DNA from: a bacterium
GTDB lineage: Bacteria > Electryoneota > RPQS01 > DYHQ01
Direction: 5' to 3'
DNA length: 64,000 bases
Assembly (NCBI GenBank): GCA_030622545.1
Contig: JAUXGA010000005.1
Span: forward strand, 99,474 to 163,473
Shown here: in pieces, positions 18,733-28,759 of the stretch
Position numbering within the stretch: position 1 is the stretch's first letter
Layout of the letters: each line of letters begins with the position of its first letter
Notes under the pieces: model-generated
What the model saw: the letters and a program-made list of their open reading frames with translations, nothing else
Databases searched by the model: none
Told to the model about the DNA's origin: nothing
Translations under genes and position numbers: made by a program

Positions 18733-19311
18733 ATGAAAACGTATCTATTCAAAGTAAGCCTGCTAACGGCGCTCGTCAGCATCGGTTTGTTGTTTCCACA
18801 TTCTACGGCACTCGCAAAATCACCGGTCTGGGTCACACTGGGTATAGGACCAGGCGGAGTTGCAAATGGAGGAAGCGGGCAAAGCTGGATAGGTTCGCGG
18901 CTGGCGGTGAGTTGGTGCCAAGGGCCGGGTCAATGGACGGTTGTATCTTCCTCCTGCACCGAATTCGCTCTTTTAAGTTCTATGGATCCTCTGGAATCGG
19001 TGGGTGATCTTGGTGTACTATACGGTAAGCGCTTGTCGGAACCGGGACTGGGATTCATGTCTGTCAGCGGCGGTGTCGCGCTTGTATATGGAAAACGCCG
19101 AGGAGAGTTCGTCAGGAGCAGTGGCAGTTGGTTCGGCACTTCATATTATGAAGAAGTACCGTTTACCACCGTGGGTTTGCCGGTAGACATGCAATTTTGC
19201 CTTGCACCCTTTAACGGTATTGGTCTGGCGCTGGATTTGTTCGGCAATTTGAATTCCGAGAGATCTTACGGTGCCGCCACTATATCTTTGATCATCGGCA
19301 AACTGTGGTAA
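18733..19311 (+). CDS. exported protein of unknown function, probable small beta-barrel
   Basis: 192 residues with a signal peptide to about residue 29 (STALA-KS). The mature part is glycine, serine and aromatic rich with short amphipathic strands and ends in a hydrophobic strand finishing in LIIGKLW, typical of outer-membrane barrels. AGGAG precedes ATG 18733, and the leader around it (GGAGATTGTC before the start) is identical to the one in front of the YCF48 gene at 17621. No family recognised. Confidence 0.7.
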   Translation: MKTYLFKVSLLTALVSIGLLFPHSTALAKSPVWVTLGIGPGGVANGGSGQSWIGSRLAVSWCQGPGQWTVVSSSCTEFALLSSMDPLESVGDLGVLYGKRLSEPGLGFMSVSGGVALVYGKRRGEFVRSSGSWFGTSYYEEVPFTTVGLPVDMQFCLAPFNGIGLALDLFGNLNSERSYGAATISLIIGKLW

Positions 19312-19379
19312 GTCTGTCATAAAATCGGTCGAATGGTGTGATTCACTTCTTCTTGACAATTTAAATCCGGAGTTACATC

Positions 19380-20087
19380 ATGCTGATAAGAAACTTTTTC
19401 GTTCGTTATTTGGGGATTGCTGCAATCGGCCTACTTGCATTGTTGCTCGGACTGGCGGATGTCGCGGAAGCCCAGAAGCTCGGATTTCATTTAATCTATA
19501 TGGAACCGAACGGCCCGGACGCGGAAAACTACAGCGACCCTGCTGGCGGCTTTGGCGCTCACTTAGTAGCGCCACTACCGCGTCCGGTACACATGTTTGC
19601 CTTTACGCTCGGGTTGGAAAACATCATTATGGGAACGGATAGCCGTGAAGTCTACGACACACGCACTTACGAATTTGTCCAGGAAGATATCACTCAGCGA
19701 TATACGCGGCTTTTTATCGGAGGCGAATTTGGGGGGCACGGTTACGGTTTCTTCCGGCCGCACATCGGGATGAATTTCGCGATAGTCAATTATGGCTTCA
19801 CGGTTGACCGCGTGCATTATGATGATTACTCTGAGGAGTTCATCACACAGAACTTCAGGCGCGACAACCACTGGCTTTTCGGGCAGGATTTTACATTGGG
19901 TCTCGACCTGCGCGTCAGTCGAAAGATTTACGTGGATATGGGAGTCCGTTATCTGAAGACTTACTCTGTGCCCGTGCAGTTGAATCAGGGGCTTGCCACG
20001 GTGTTTCCGGAGTACTTTCAGGTATATCTTGCGGTGGGAGTTCATACGGATGTGTCTGAATTTTACGACGAGCCGGATAGGCGATAA
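19380..20087 (+). CDS. outer-membrane beta-barrel-like protein, hypothetical
   Basis: 235 residues: signal peptide of about 31 residues (ADVAEA-QK), then alternating strands with many aromatic and acidic residues (FGGHGYGFFRPHIGMNFAIV, KIYVDMGVRYLKTY). The layout matches small porin-like barrels of the OmpA/OmpW size class. It is the third exported gene in a rightward run (17.6-20.8 kb). No specific family assigned. Confidence 0.7.
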   Translation: MLIRNFFVRYLGIAAIGLLALLLGLADVAEAQKLGFHLIYMEPNGPDAENYSDPAGGFGAHLVAPLPRPVHMFAFTLGLENIIMGTDSREVYDTRTYEFVQEDITQRYTRLFIGGEFGGHGYGFFRPHIGMNFAIVNYGFTVDRVHYDDYSEEFITQNFRRDNHWLFGQDFTLGLDLRVSRKIYVDMGVRYLKTYSVPVQLNQGLATVFPEYFQVYLAVGVHTDVSEFYDEPDRR

Positions 20088-20123
20088 TTCGCCATCTGCA
20101 ACTTAGAATAGGAGGATAGAATC

Positions 20124-20747
20124 ATGACGGTATTCATTTGGCTTATTATTCTCGGGTGTACAATCACGGCACCCGCGTTGTCTGGCGATACTCTTGTAAC
20201 GCCCGACAACGTTGAAGACATTCGCATCGAAGGGAAACGATTCAGCTATGACTCCCTTACGTTTCAGCGGTCGGACCTTTGGCCGGGACGACGCGTGGAT
20301 GTCACATTATTCGATGGAAGCGCCTACCGAGGGCGACTTCTCTATGTTACCGACGACCATCTCTTTGCCGGATCTGAGGTGAGGTCTTCTTGCAGTGAGG
20401 CAGCTCCAGACTCATTCGAGTGGTCTTTTCGGTACGACCAGATTGAACGAGTGAAGGTTCTCGGCGGAGCGAATTTCTGGAAGGGTTTTGCCTATGCCTT
20501 CGTGCCCATTCTTATCCTTGGTGTTGCCAGCGGAATCGACGGTGGTGATAACGCGTGGATGGACGCTGCTGTCTTCACTGCAGCGGCAGGGATACCTCTT
20601 GGTCTCATCGGTGGAGCTTTGGGCGCTGGTGAGAATATCAAGAAGAATGGGCCTGTGAAGGGAATCCATGAATCCTTTCGGAACAGAATTCCCTATTGGC
20701 AGAAAAACGCTCGGTACAAGCGAAAACCAGCCGATATAATTCACTAA
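20124..20747 (+). CDS. exported or membrane protein of unknown function
   Basis: 207 residues. A cleavable signal (TAPALSG-D) is followed by a beta-rich domain. VDVTLFDGSAYRGRLLYVTDDHLFAG resembles an SH3/Sm-like fold strand pair. Two hydrophobic segments (about residues 115-135 and 145-170, AFVPILILGVASGI and AGIPLGLIGGALGAG) follow. AGGAGG is eight bases upstream of the ATG. Similar signal-plus-glycine-zipper proteins are common in FCB genomes, but I cannot name a family. Confidence 0.65.
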   Translation: MTVFIWLIILGCTITAPALSGDTLVTPDNVEDIRIEGKRFSYDSLTFQRSDLWPGRRVDVTLFDGSAYRGRLLYVTDDHLFAGSEVRSSCSEAAPDSFEWSFRYDQIERVKVLGGANFWKGFAYAFVPILILGVASGIDGGDNAWMDAAVFTAAAGIPLGLIGGALGAGENIKKNGPVKGIHESFRNRIPYWQKNARYKRKPADIIH

Positions 20748-20764
20748 CTCAAGAGAGAGATAAC

Positions 20765-20954
20765 ATGAGATTGCCGTTGTGCAGGATTTTATCACTACTG
20801 GCCGCAATTATATGTCTGTCAAATTTCCTTCACATGGGAATGGAATCCGGCCGCTGGTCTGTACTATAACTTACGCACATTTGTCGTACGACTTGATGTT
20901 GGTTTCGGCAAAGATGAATTAGGCGTATTTCTGAATTTCGGTCATATGTTCTAA
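20765..20954 (+). pseudogene. remnant of an outer-membrane Omp85/BamA-like gene
   Basis: ATG 20765 (AGAGAG upstream) opens a clean signal peptide but stops after 34 codons. In another frame, about 20840-20954, the last 37 codons of a surface-antigen barrel are intact: GLYYNLRTFVVRLDVGFG and the terminal NFGHMF before TAA are the usual final strands of Omp85 proteins. Start and end of one gene are thus joined with the whole middle deleted. Confidence 0.6.
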
Positions 20955-20976
20955 CGCAAATCTGAGAGGTGTTGCT

Positions 20977-22788
20977 ATGAAAATTCTAAAAAATCCTCGG
21001 TGGGATTTCTTCTGGTTGGGATTGATAACACTTGTATTGGGTGTTGGCGGGGGACCTGTAGAATTCCATCAGGACTCGATTCTTGAGCCTGCATTGCATG
21101 CACTCGTAAATGACGGGAATCCTGAGTTCTTGTCGTATCCGGGAGGAGTACTGATTTATCCACTGGCGGCACTCTATGCCGTGATTTACTTCGTCTTATT
21201 ATTACTGGGAATTATAAGCAACACCAGCGAATACGTCAACCTCCTGTTCTCCGGTAATCTTCTGACCTGGCCGGTGGAGATTCACACGCTGTGGCCTGCG
21301 ACGATATTCATAGGACTGTTCGGAGTGCTCGGTGTCTTGTGTGTCTATGCATTTACACGGGATATCTTTTGCAAACGCTCTATCGCTTGGATAGCCGGAT
21401 TGTTCGCTGCAACGGCTTTCATCTGGACATCTCATTCGCACTATATCACCGTCGATGTTCCGTTAGCAGCTCTTGGGCTCGCTGCTGTTTATTTCACGTG
21501 GCGATTCACGCGAGAAGGAACGCCTTTAAGACTCGGGCGGCTAATCCTGATCGGAATTCTGGTTGGCTTGACAACCTCAGCCAAATACAACGGCGCTCTC
21601 GTTCTGCTCGGTATCGGCGCGGTGGTTTTTGTTCACTACAAATCAAATGTATGGCGTGCGATACGCGATAATGTTCTGGTCGGTTTGACATCATTCGCGG
21701 TCTTCTTACTGACGAATCCATTTCTGCTTATTGATTTCAATCGCTTCCGAAAGGAATTTGCAATTCAGATGGTTCACGCACAAGTGGGTCATTTCGGGTA
21801 TTCAGCCGCGAATGGATGGCTGCATCAGATTGGAGTTTCACTAAACTACGGAGTGGGTGCACTTCTATTAGTCCTCGCGGGCATTGGAATTATTGCCATC
21901 GTTGTAAACAGAAGATTCGATATGAAGACAAAAGTTGCTTTGTTGGTGTTCCCTTTATTGTTCTATCTATATATGGGACAGCATCGACTTGGCTTCTATC
22001 GCTACGTACTGCCACTCGTTCCGTTCATTGCCATGTATGCTGCGGCAGCATTGCACGAGCTCCACGCGCGGATAACCCGGTTCAGGAAACTGCGCAAGGT
22101 ATCTATAGCAGCATATGTGTTTATGATCTTGCTTGTCCTGTTTCCCAATTTACGTCACACGTGGATTCATAATCGGCTGCTTGGAACAGCCGATACGCGA
22201 GTCGAATGTGCCTTCGCTCTGCGCGATGCCGGGCTTTGGCAAATGAAACCGCGCATCTACTCGACACCTCTCATGATAGCTTTCGCCGGGCATTTCGGTC
22301 ACGAAATCGAACCCTTTCAGAAAGCGCTAAACTGTGACTTGTCCAGAGATTCCATTGAGATGATTCTCTTTGACAGTTTTGTTCACGACAGGCTTCTATA
22401 CGCGGATCTTTCCGTAGATACAACGATGAGATTCGGCTTACATGATCCAAATCTGGAGCAGCCGTTAACCGGTTATGAGAACATGGTGGTCGTGCAGATT
22501 AGTCCCTTTGTCAACGACAAAGCAGACGTGCCGTTTTCTCAGGAGTCATACTATTCGCCTTTCCTGCCGGATTTACATTATCGTACACAACGCGGTTCAT
22601 TTATCGAAATCTATTTGCGCAATCATGATTTCGCGAACGCAATTGCCGTTGCGTGCACGACACGCGGTCAGAGATGCTCGGTGACCACCGGAGATCGCGG
22701 CTACTATATTCCGCGCCTCTCGCGCTATGCAGGGCTAAACCGTGGTTGTGAGTTCACCGGCTTTAGACATGTGAATTCCTATAGGTGA
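20977..22788 (+). CDS. GT39-type glycosyltransferase, multi-pass (PMT_2-like)
   Basis: 603 residues with at least ten membrane helices in the first 400 and a soluble C-terminal domain. The first periplasmic loop with FHQDS in place of the usual acidic pair, and the FVWTSHSHYITVDVPLAAL-like loop, fit the dolichyl-phosphate-mannose/ArnT glycosyltransferase fold that moves sugar from a polyprenyl carrier to protein or lipid on the outer face of the membrane. The donor and acceptor are unknown. It stands between the Omp85 remnant and an SRPBCC protein. Confidence 0.78.
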   Translation: MKILKNPRWDFFWLGLITLVLGVGGGPVEFHQDSILEPALHALVNDGNPEFLSYPGGVLIYPLAALYAVIYFVLLLLGIISNTSEYVNLLFSGNLLTWPVEIHTLWPATIFIGLFGVLGVLCVYAFTRDIFCKRSIAWIAGLFAATAFIWTSHSHYITVDVPLAALGLAAVYFTWRFTREGTPLRLGRLILIGILVGLTTSAKYNGALVLLGIGAVVFVHYKSNVWRAIRDNVLVGLTSFAVFLLTNPFLLIDFNRFRKEFAIQMVHAQVGHFGYSAANGWLHQIGVSLNYGVGALLLVLAGIGIIAIVVNRRFDMKTKVALLVFPLLFYLYMGQHRLGFYRYVLPLVPFIAMYAAAALHELHARITRFRKLRKVSIAAYVFMILLVLFPNLRHTWIHNRLLGTADTRVECAFALRDAGLWQMKPRIYSTPLMIAFAGHFGHEIEPFQKALNCDLSRDSIEMILFDSFVHDRLLYADLSVDTTMRFGLHDPNLEQPLTGYENMVVVQISPFVNDKADVPFSQESYYSPFLPDLHYRTQRGSFIEIYLRNHDFANAIAVACTTRGQRCSVTTGDRGYYIPRLSRYAGLNRGCEFTGFRHVNSYR

Positions 22789-22977
22789 CAATGTCATCTC
22801 AGTGATACACACTGTATGAAACAAGAGACACCTTTTCACTTCGCTAGTCGCGTTAACTCACTAAGACTTCGCGCTTTAATCCTTGGGCATATCTATTGTG
22901 ATAGGCTGATTCAGAATCTTTGAAGTGTTCTTCGTCTTTCATTCATTGATTTTCCTTCGCAAGGAGGGATAGGAACC

Positions 22978-23685
22978 ATGAGAACAGCCATTATCTTCAT
23001 CACGTTGGTGGGAATACCCTTGTTGGCTCTTAGCAAGGGTACAAGCGTCCTTTCTCACTCCAGCCAAGACCTACTCCTTTCGCATGCCGCCGTCTTCCAG
23101 CGACCCGAAGTTTCTTTCGATGATACAAGCACTATCTTCGTTGAATCGATGAAATGCGCCGGCTCCAAAGCACGTATCGGCTGCGTGGCGGGACTTGTGA
23201 ATGCTCCTATCGACAGAGTCTGGGAAATCGTCACAGACTATCGCGAATACGCTCATTTAATTCCACGCTGTACCCATAGTGTGGTCGTCAACCCCGAAAT
23301 TATCCCTACCATCAGCGGCTCTGATAAGTTTCCTTCATCAATGGGCATCGCAGATTATACCGTAGAATGCTTCATGCCGCGTGAGACAACGTTGATCTAT
23401 TCCGAGATTGACATTATCTTCCCGGTCGGACGAGTTCGCTCCATCCTTGAAGTCACGTCTGATTCGAACGATTACACAATCTATTGGAGAAAGCTCGCCA
23501 GCGACATAAGGATTCACGAGGGTGCTTGGCGGTTCATCCCGAGCGGCGATCAAACCATCGTCATTTGCGTGATGCGGTATCGCCTCAACGCGTGGCTGCC
23601 TCCGTTCATAATTCATCGCGCGGTTCATTATTATTTCCCGAGGATTATTATGACGTTGCGTCAACGTGTAAGCGAGGAACCGTAA
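22978..23685 (+). CDS. exported SRPBCC/START-like protein
   Basis: 235 residues. A short hydrophobic signal (residues 4-20) is followed by a lipid-binding-fold domain. GLVNAPIDRVWEIVTDYREYAHLIPRC is the first helix-strand unit of polyketide-cyclase/START proteins (V-x-x-V-W-x-x-V-T-D-Y motif). WRFIPSGDQTIVICVMRYRL is the last strand pair. Such proteins bind hydrophobic ligands; no ligand can be named. AAGGAGG lies upstream of ATG 22978. Confidence 0.78.
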   Translation: MRTAIIFITLVGIPLLALSKGTSVLSHSSQDLLLSHAAVFQRPEVSFDDTSTIFVESMKCAGSKARIGCVAGLVNAPIDRVWEIVTDYREYAHLIPRCTHSVVVNPEIIPTISGSDKFPSSMGIADYTVECFMPRETTLIYSEIDIIFPVGRVRSILEVTSDSNDYTIYWRKLASDIRIHEGAWRFIPSGDQTIVICVMRYRLNAWLPPFIIHRAVHYYFPRIIMTLRQRVSEEP

Positions 23686-23820
23686 CGGCACACGTTTGAC
23701 AAATCCAAATCACCCATCCCCGACCAGATTGCATGTTTCTTTTCTCGGTATCCGTTATTTTCTCCAGTCTTCGAGCAATCGAGTTGGTCATCACGCACAA
23801 CTTCGTCTTAGGAGCCTGTC

Positions 23821-25170
23821 ATGGAAGACAAACTCAAATTCCTGCTGGTGAATCCAACCGCTCCGCAATGGCAAGTGAAGCCGGGTAGGAAGCCGCGCCG
23901 CAGCACGAAAACCTTCCGCTTCTCGATGCTGCCAAGTTTGCACGTTGCGGCATCAATGCCGCCGGACGTGGAGACGCGCATTATTGACGAAGATATTGAG
24001 CCAATCGACTTCGATTCGGATGCGGATATCATCGGCATCTCTTTTATGACTTTCAACGCTCCCCGAGCTTATGAGATTGCTGACAAGTTCCGCAACGAGA
24101 AAGGCAAGACGGTTATCTTCGGTGGATTTCATCCGACCTTCATGCCTGATGAGGCGGCGCCGCATGCGGATGCTATATGTATCGGTGAAGCGGAGCCGAA
24201 CGTACCGCGAATTATTGAGGATTACAGGGCGGGTAAACTGCAGAAAACGTACTACAATGGGCTGGCGGATGTAAGTAACTTACCGATTTTGAATCGTGAT
24301 TTAATCGACAAGTCACAGTATATCACTCCCTGGGCTTTGCAGGCGACGCGCGGGTGCCCGCATCGATGCACGTTTTGTTCGGTATCGACTTTCCACCAGC
24401 ATAATCATCGCACTCGGCCGATTGAGGCTGTGCTTGAAGAACTGCGATGCATGGGGAAGCATGTACTGTTTATGGATGATAATCTGGTAGGAGAGCATGA
24501 ATATGCCAAAGAGCTGTTCTCGCGCATGATTCCGCTCAAGAAAACTTGGTTTGGTCAGGGTGGAATCAATATTGCGTATGACGATGAGCTTCGACAGTTA
24601 GCTGCCGCAAGCGGCTGTCATGGAATGTTCATCGGTTTCGAATCACTGTCTGAGGATAACCTTCGTGACAGCCACAAGCGATTCAACAAATCCAGTGAGT
24701 ACAAGCAGGTCGTAAAAATTCTGCACGATTCAGGGATTGGAGTCTTTGCGGGATTTGTGTTCGGCATGGACAACGATAGACCTGATGTATTTAAAACGAC
24801 GCTGGAATTTCTTCATGAGTCAGGGATAGATTTGCTGCAGGCGACCATTCAGACTCCATTTCCGGGTACAGAGCTGTTCGAACAAATGGACAAGGAAGGA
24901 CGTATTTTCTGCAAGGATTGGAGTCGATATGATTTTACGCAAGTGGTTTTTGAACCCAATCACATGAGCCGCCACACGCTGAAACACGGCTGCGACTGGG
25001 TTCGTTCGAATTTCTATTCGCATCCTGCCATATGGCGCAGAGTCAAGCGTGCATTCGGATATTTGTCACCCTTTCTGTCATTCGCCTGTATTGGGGTCAT
25101 GAATTACAATTACCGAACGCGATGTACAGTGAATCATATCATGGAGTCAGGGAAACATTTCAGGGTATAG
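23821..25170 (+). CDS. B12-binding-domain radical SAM protein
   Basis: 449 residues, BchE/hopanoid-enzyme class. The N-terminal 150 residues form a cobalamin-binding Rossmann domain (DIIGISFMTFNAP; GGFHPTFMPDEAAPHADAIC). The radical SAM core has CPHRCTFC (Cx3Cx2C) near residue 180, and the C-terminal part has FPGTELFEQM typical of the family. These enzymes use methylcobalamin and SAM for methyl or ring chemistry on lipids, pigments or natural products; the substrate is not visible. It is alone on its transcript as far as the spacing shows. AGGAG lies upstream of ATG 23821. Confidence 0.88.
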   Translation: MEDKLKFLLVNPTAPQWQVKPGRKPRRSTKTFRFSMLPSLHVAASMPPDVETRIIDEDIEPIDFDSDADIIGISFMTFNAPRAYEIADKFRNEKGKTVIFGGFHPTFMPDEAAPHADAICIGEAEPNVPRIIEDYRAGKLQKTYYNGLADVSNLPILNRDLIDKSQYITPWALQATRGCPHRCTFCSVSTFHQHNHRTRPIEAVLEELRCMGKHVLFMDDNLVGEHEYAKELFSRMIPLKKTWFGQGGINIAYDDELRQLAAASGCHGMFIGFESLSEDNLRDSHKRFNKSSEYKQVVKILHDSGIGVFAGFVFGMDNDRPDVFKTTLEFLHESGIDLLQATIQTPFPGTELFEQMDKEGRIFCKDWSRYDFTQVVFEPNHMSRHTLKHGCDWVRSNFYSHPAIWRRVKRAFGYLSPFLSFACIGVMNYNYRTRCTVNHIMESGKHFRV

Positions 25171-25189
25171 ATATGCAGGAAGCGCGCGC

Positions 25190-25264
25190 TGCAGCAGGTT
25201 CGGGATTCGAGTCCTGTCGGCCCGCTAAATTTCCCTTGTTAGGTTCATACTTGACAAGGGTTTT
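25190..25264 (+). terminator. terminator preceded by a degenerate tRNA-tail-like stretch
   Basis: CCCTTGT (25233-25239) pairs with ACAAGGG (25254-25260), then TTTT. The bases just before it (about 25193-25227) end in GTCGGCCCGCTA after a GATTCGAGTCC motif, like a tRNA T-loop and acceptor end, but the T-stem does not pair well. I am sure of the hairpin and unsure of the tRNA likeness. Confidence 0.6.
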
Positions 25265-25384
25265 CTGTTTCTTCACTTTGGAAATCAGTATTGATTTGGA
25301 GTGGAATCCAGCGCATGCGGTTGTTCCTTGTTATTTTCACGGTTTTGTGGTAAATTGTTCCTGTTTTGGTGTGATGAGGTTTTC

Positions 25385-27208
25385 GTGGTGTTTTTCGGTA
25401 AAATCGGCTCACGTCTTTTGCGATGGTTTTTGATTGTCGCGTTAATTCCCCTTATCTTCATGGGCTATCAGGGGTATTATTTCGCGAAGCAGGCGGTCAC
25501 GCAGGAAGTCTTCCTACATATGGAGACCGTCGCGACACGCCAGATGAAGCAAATCAATCAATGGTTTGCCGAGCGGGTTTCTGATCTTGAAGTTTTGGCG
25601 GCCCATCCTTTTGTTGTTCGTAATTGCGTTCTCCTGTCGAAAGACGAAGATGCTTCGCTGGTGCATGAACTCGCGGAGATTTTGCGTTCGTATAAGGGAA
25701 GTTCCGCTGCCTATGAAGGCCTGTGTATTCACGATATGAACGGTCGGCCGCTGGCGCATGCCGAACGATGCGGCCTCCCAGCGCCCGGATTTGGGCGAAC
25801 GGAGATGTTCAAACGGGCTCTCTTGTCTGATGGGCCGGTGAAGGGTCCTATTCACGCGCACGAGAGCTTCGGGCCTGTCATGAACTGGGCGGTTCTGATT
25901 CGAAGCCCAGCAGGAGAACCCGTGGCGATTATTGCAGTGCTTTTAGCGCTCTCCAACACGCTCAATCCCATTATTTTGGACACGACCGGACTTGGACTGA
26001 CCGGGCAGGCTTACCTTGTGGATACGGCAAAGGTCATGCTCACACCTTCGCGATTCATGGAGCACCCTGCTCCGTTGACTCACAAGATGGATACCGAAGG
26101 AATTCGGCGGGCTTTGACGGGTGTGAACGGAGCGGCTGTTTATCGGGGATTCGACGGGCAGCAGGTTATGGGAGCCTGGCTGTTTTCGCCGGAGCAGAAC
26201 TGGGCTTTGATTGCCGAAATGGATGCCCGCGAAGCCTTTGCTCCTCTGACAAGGCTGCGGCGCAATGCGCTGATTGTCGCGATACTCGTCTTAGGTGTGA
26301 TTTTGATTGTGGTGGCTCTGATTTCACGGTCTATCAGTCTGCCGATTCGGCAATTGGCCGATGCGAGTCTCGACGTATCGAAGGGAAATCTGGAGCGAGC
26401 CGTGGTTGTTCGTCTTCACGACGAGTTAGGCGAATTGGCGGAGAGATTCAATCAGATGGTTCATTCGATGAAAGAATCGCGTGACTCTCTGCAAGACGCC
26501 TACGAAAAACTCGTCCGGACTCAGAAGCAATTGATTCAATCCGAAAAGTTAGCTGCTATCGGAGAATTCGTTGCGAGTATCGTTCATGAAATTCGCAATC
26601 CGCTATCTGCGGTCAAGATGAATTTGCGAATCCTCGAAACGAAATGTTCAACGGATGGTTCGGTTGGAGAGCATTTTCAATTGGCGACGAGTCAAACGGA
26701 ACGGCTTGAAAAAATGATGACCAGCCTTCTGGATTATGCGAAGCCTATCGCGCTTAATCGCAAGCCGCTTCGCCTTGAGGAATTAATGGACGGTGTTCTG
26801 CGGGAGACGCAAGCTCAAAGGAAAGCTTTCCGGGTTGAGGTGAAACTGCATGATTCATCGAGGATGATTCAGGTTGACTCCGAAAAAATTCATCAGGTTC
26901 TGTTGAATGTGCTGCTCAATGCGCTGCAAGCCAGCAATCCCGGCGACAAAATTATTCTAAAAACAGAAGACACCGATTGGGACGATGTTCCGGCCTGTTT
27001 GATTTCCGTCAAAGACGAAGGACACGGGATTGCCCCGGAGAACATGAAGAAACTCTTCGAACCGTTTTTCACGACGCATAAACAAGGAACAGGACTTGGC
27101 CTGCCGAATTCAAAAAAAATTGTTGAGGCGCACGGAGGCACGATGCGCATTCGCAGTCGAGTGGGCGAAGGCACCGAAGTTGACATTATTATTCCTATGG
27201 AAACTTGA
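25385..27208 (+). CDS. sensor histidine kinase with extracellular Cache-like domain
   Basis: About 607 residues. Membrane helix 1 (about 10-30), a periplasmic sensor region of roughly 240 residues with dCache-like layout, helix 2 (NALIVAILVLGVILIVVALI), HAMP, HisKA with phospho-acceptor His in SIVHEIRNPLSAVKMNL, and HATPase with N box LLNVLLNALQ, G1 DEGHGIAP and G2 GTGLGLP follow in order. I use GTG 25385 because GAGG (25376-25379) sits five bases before it; an in-frame ATG at 25301 would add 28 residues that look random. Its sigma-54 regulator follows two bases later. Confidence 0.92.
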   Translation: MVFFGKIGSRLLRWFLIVALIPLIFMGYQGYYFAKQAVTQEVFLHMETVATRQMKQINQWFAERVSDLEVLAAHPFVVRNCVLLSKDEDASLVHELAEILRSYKGSSAAYEGLCIHDMNGRPLAHAERCGLPAPGFGRTEMFKRALLSDGPVKGPIHAHESFGPVMNWAVLIRSPAGEPVAIIAVLLALSNTLNPIILDTTGLGLTGQAYLVDTAKVMLTPSRFMEHPAPLTHKMDTEGIRRALTGVNGAAVYRGFDGQQVMGAWLFSPEQNWALIAEMDAREAFAPLTRLRRNALIVAILVLGVILIVVALISRSISLPIRQLADASLDVSKGNLERAVVVRLHDELGELAERFNQMVHSMKESRDSLQDAYEKLVRTQKQLIQSEKLAAIGEFVASIVHEIRNPLSAVKMNLRILETKCSTDGSVGEHFQLATSQTERLEKMMTSLLDYAKPIALNRKPLRLEELMDGVLRETQAQRKAFRVEVKLHDSSRMIQVDSEKIHQVLLNVLLNALQASNPGDKIILKTEDTDWDDVPACLISVKDEGHGIAPENMKKLFEPFFTTHKQGTGLGLPNSKKIVEAHGGTMRIRSRVGEGTEVDIIIPMET

Positions 27209-27210
27209 TC

Positions 27211-28548
27211 ATGGAAACCATTCTTGTCATAGACGACGATGATGCGATTCGGCGGACGCTGGAATTGCATCTTAAGGACGAAGGATTTGAAGTTCTGAGC
27301 GGCGCGGACATCGCTTCCGGTCGGGAACTTTGGCTGGCGCGGTCACCCGATGTTGTTATTCTTGATTTAAAACTTCCCGACGGTGACGGCATATCGCTTT
27401 TGGAAGAACAGATGCAGGCGGCTTCCGATGCGATTGTCATCATGGTGACCGGTTATCAGGATATGGAGTATGCCATTCGAGCCATGAAGTCCGGGGCGTT
27501 CAATTATATTCACAAACCTTTGAACATCGATGAGCTCGATGTCGTTATCAACAAAGCCGTATCTCAAATCCGAGCCGGGAAACAGGCGAAAACGCTCCAA
27601 GACGATGACGCAAGCGAATTCAAATCAGACCGGATTGCGGGACAGAGTCAGGCTGTGCTCGAAATTCACAAACAGATTGGACTCGCGTCGAAATCGAAAA
27701 TCAGTGTCCTCATTGTCGGCGACAGCGGTACAGGAAAAGAGTTAGTCGCGCGTGCGATTCATCACAATTCGACACCGGAGCAGCCTTTTATGGCCGTGAA
27801 TTGCAGCGCGATTGTGCCGACGCTGATGGAGTCGGAATTGTGGGGGCATGAGCGCGGCGCTTTCACAGGCGCGCATCAACGCAAAATCGGGCGAATGGAA
27901 TTAGCGGCGTCCGGGACACTTTTCTTGGATGAAATCGGAGATATGTCTCTGGAACTTCAAGCGAAACTTCTGCGAGTCCTTCAGGAAAAAAGCTTCGAGC
28001 GAGTCGGAGGAGCGGCATCAATTCCGTTTAATGCTCGTGTTATCACAGCAACACATCGCAATCTTGAAGATATGATTAAGGAAAAAACGTTTCGGGAAGA
28101 CCTCTATTTCCGACTGAAAGTTGCGGTTATCTCGCTGCCGCCGCTGCGTGAACGAAGGGAAGATATTCCTGTATTGGTGGCGCACCTGCTTAAGAAAATC
28201 AATCGGGAACTGCATCGCAACATCGAGAGAGTTCCTGACGCGGTGATGAAGCGTTTGCTGCAGTACGACTGGCCGGGGAATATCCGGGAACTCGAAAATG
28301 TATTGATACAGGCCGTCGTGAGATCCTCCACTGATACGCTGTCTCTGGATTTTCCCGGGGAGATGACGATGACAACCCGCGAGAAACGGGAGATGAAATC
28401 TTTGGCGGCGATGGAAAAAGAACACATCGAATGGGTGCTTATCGAAGTCGGCGGGAATCTGGGAAAGGCGTGTGAAGCACTCGGTATTACTCGTCCGACG
28501 CTCCGCAAGAAAATGGAGGACTACGACATCAAACCGCCGCCGCGTTGA
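27211..28548 (+). CDS. sigma-54-dependent response regulator, NtrC type
   Basis: 445 residues: receiver (ILVIDDDDAIRR, phospho-acceptor in VVILDLKLPDGDG, Lys in YIHKPLN), AAA+ with Walker A GDSGTGKE, GAFTGA loop, LFLDEIGDM Walker B, and a Fis-type HTH (NLGKACEALGITRPTLRKKM). ATG 27211 is preferred; TTG 27205 overlaps the kinase stop. It is partner of the upstream kinase. With 13506-14855 this makes two kinase/sigma-54 pairs in 14 kb, in opposite gene order (regulator first there, kinase first here). Confidence 0.95.
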   Translation: METILVIDDDDAIRRTLELHLKDEGFEVLSGADIASGRELWLARSPDVVILDLKLPDGDGISLLEEQMQAASDAIVIMVTGYQDMEYAIRAMKSGAFNYIHKPLNIDELDVVINKAVSQIRAGKQAKTLQDDDASEFKSDRIAGQSQAVLEIHKQIGLASKSKISVLIVGDSGTGKELVARAIHHNSTPEQPFMAVNCSAIVPTLMESELWGHERGAFTGAHQRKIGRMELAASGTLFLDEIGDMSLELQAKLLRVLQEKSFERVGGAASIPFNARVITATHRNLEDMIKEKTFREDLYFRLKVAVISLPPLRERREDIPVLVAHLLKKINRELHRNIERVPDAVMKRLLQYDWPGNIRELENVLIQAVVRSSTDTLSLDFPGEMTMTTREKREMKSLAAMEKEHIEWVLIEVGGNLGKACEALGITRPTLRKKMEDYDIKPPPR

Positions 28549-28633
28549 AAATCTTTTTCAATGGAGTATTGAAAGGTAGCTTCAATCGCTCGAGACTATA
28601 GTAGAAACACGAAAGCTTAACACATAAGAAGAC

Positions 28634-28667
28634 AACCACTTGGAATACACTTCCGAGTGGTTTTTTT
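28634..28667 (+). terminator. intrinsic terminator of the second two-component operon
   Basis: AACCACTTGGAA (28634-28645) with TTCCGAGTGGTT (28651-28662), 12 pairs including one T-G, then T7. Confidence 0.93.
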
Positions 28668-28759
28668 ATGGCCTGACACTTGCCAATATTCTTTATTGAA
28701 GATGAGCCATAACAGGCTTCGCTCAAACAAAGAATCCAAAACGACAAAGAGGAATTATC

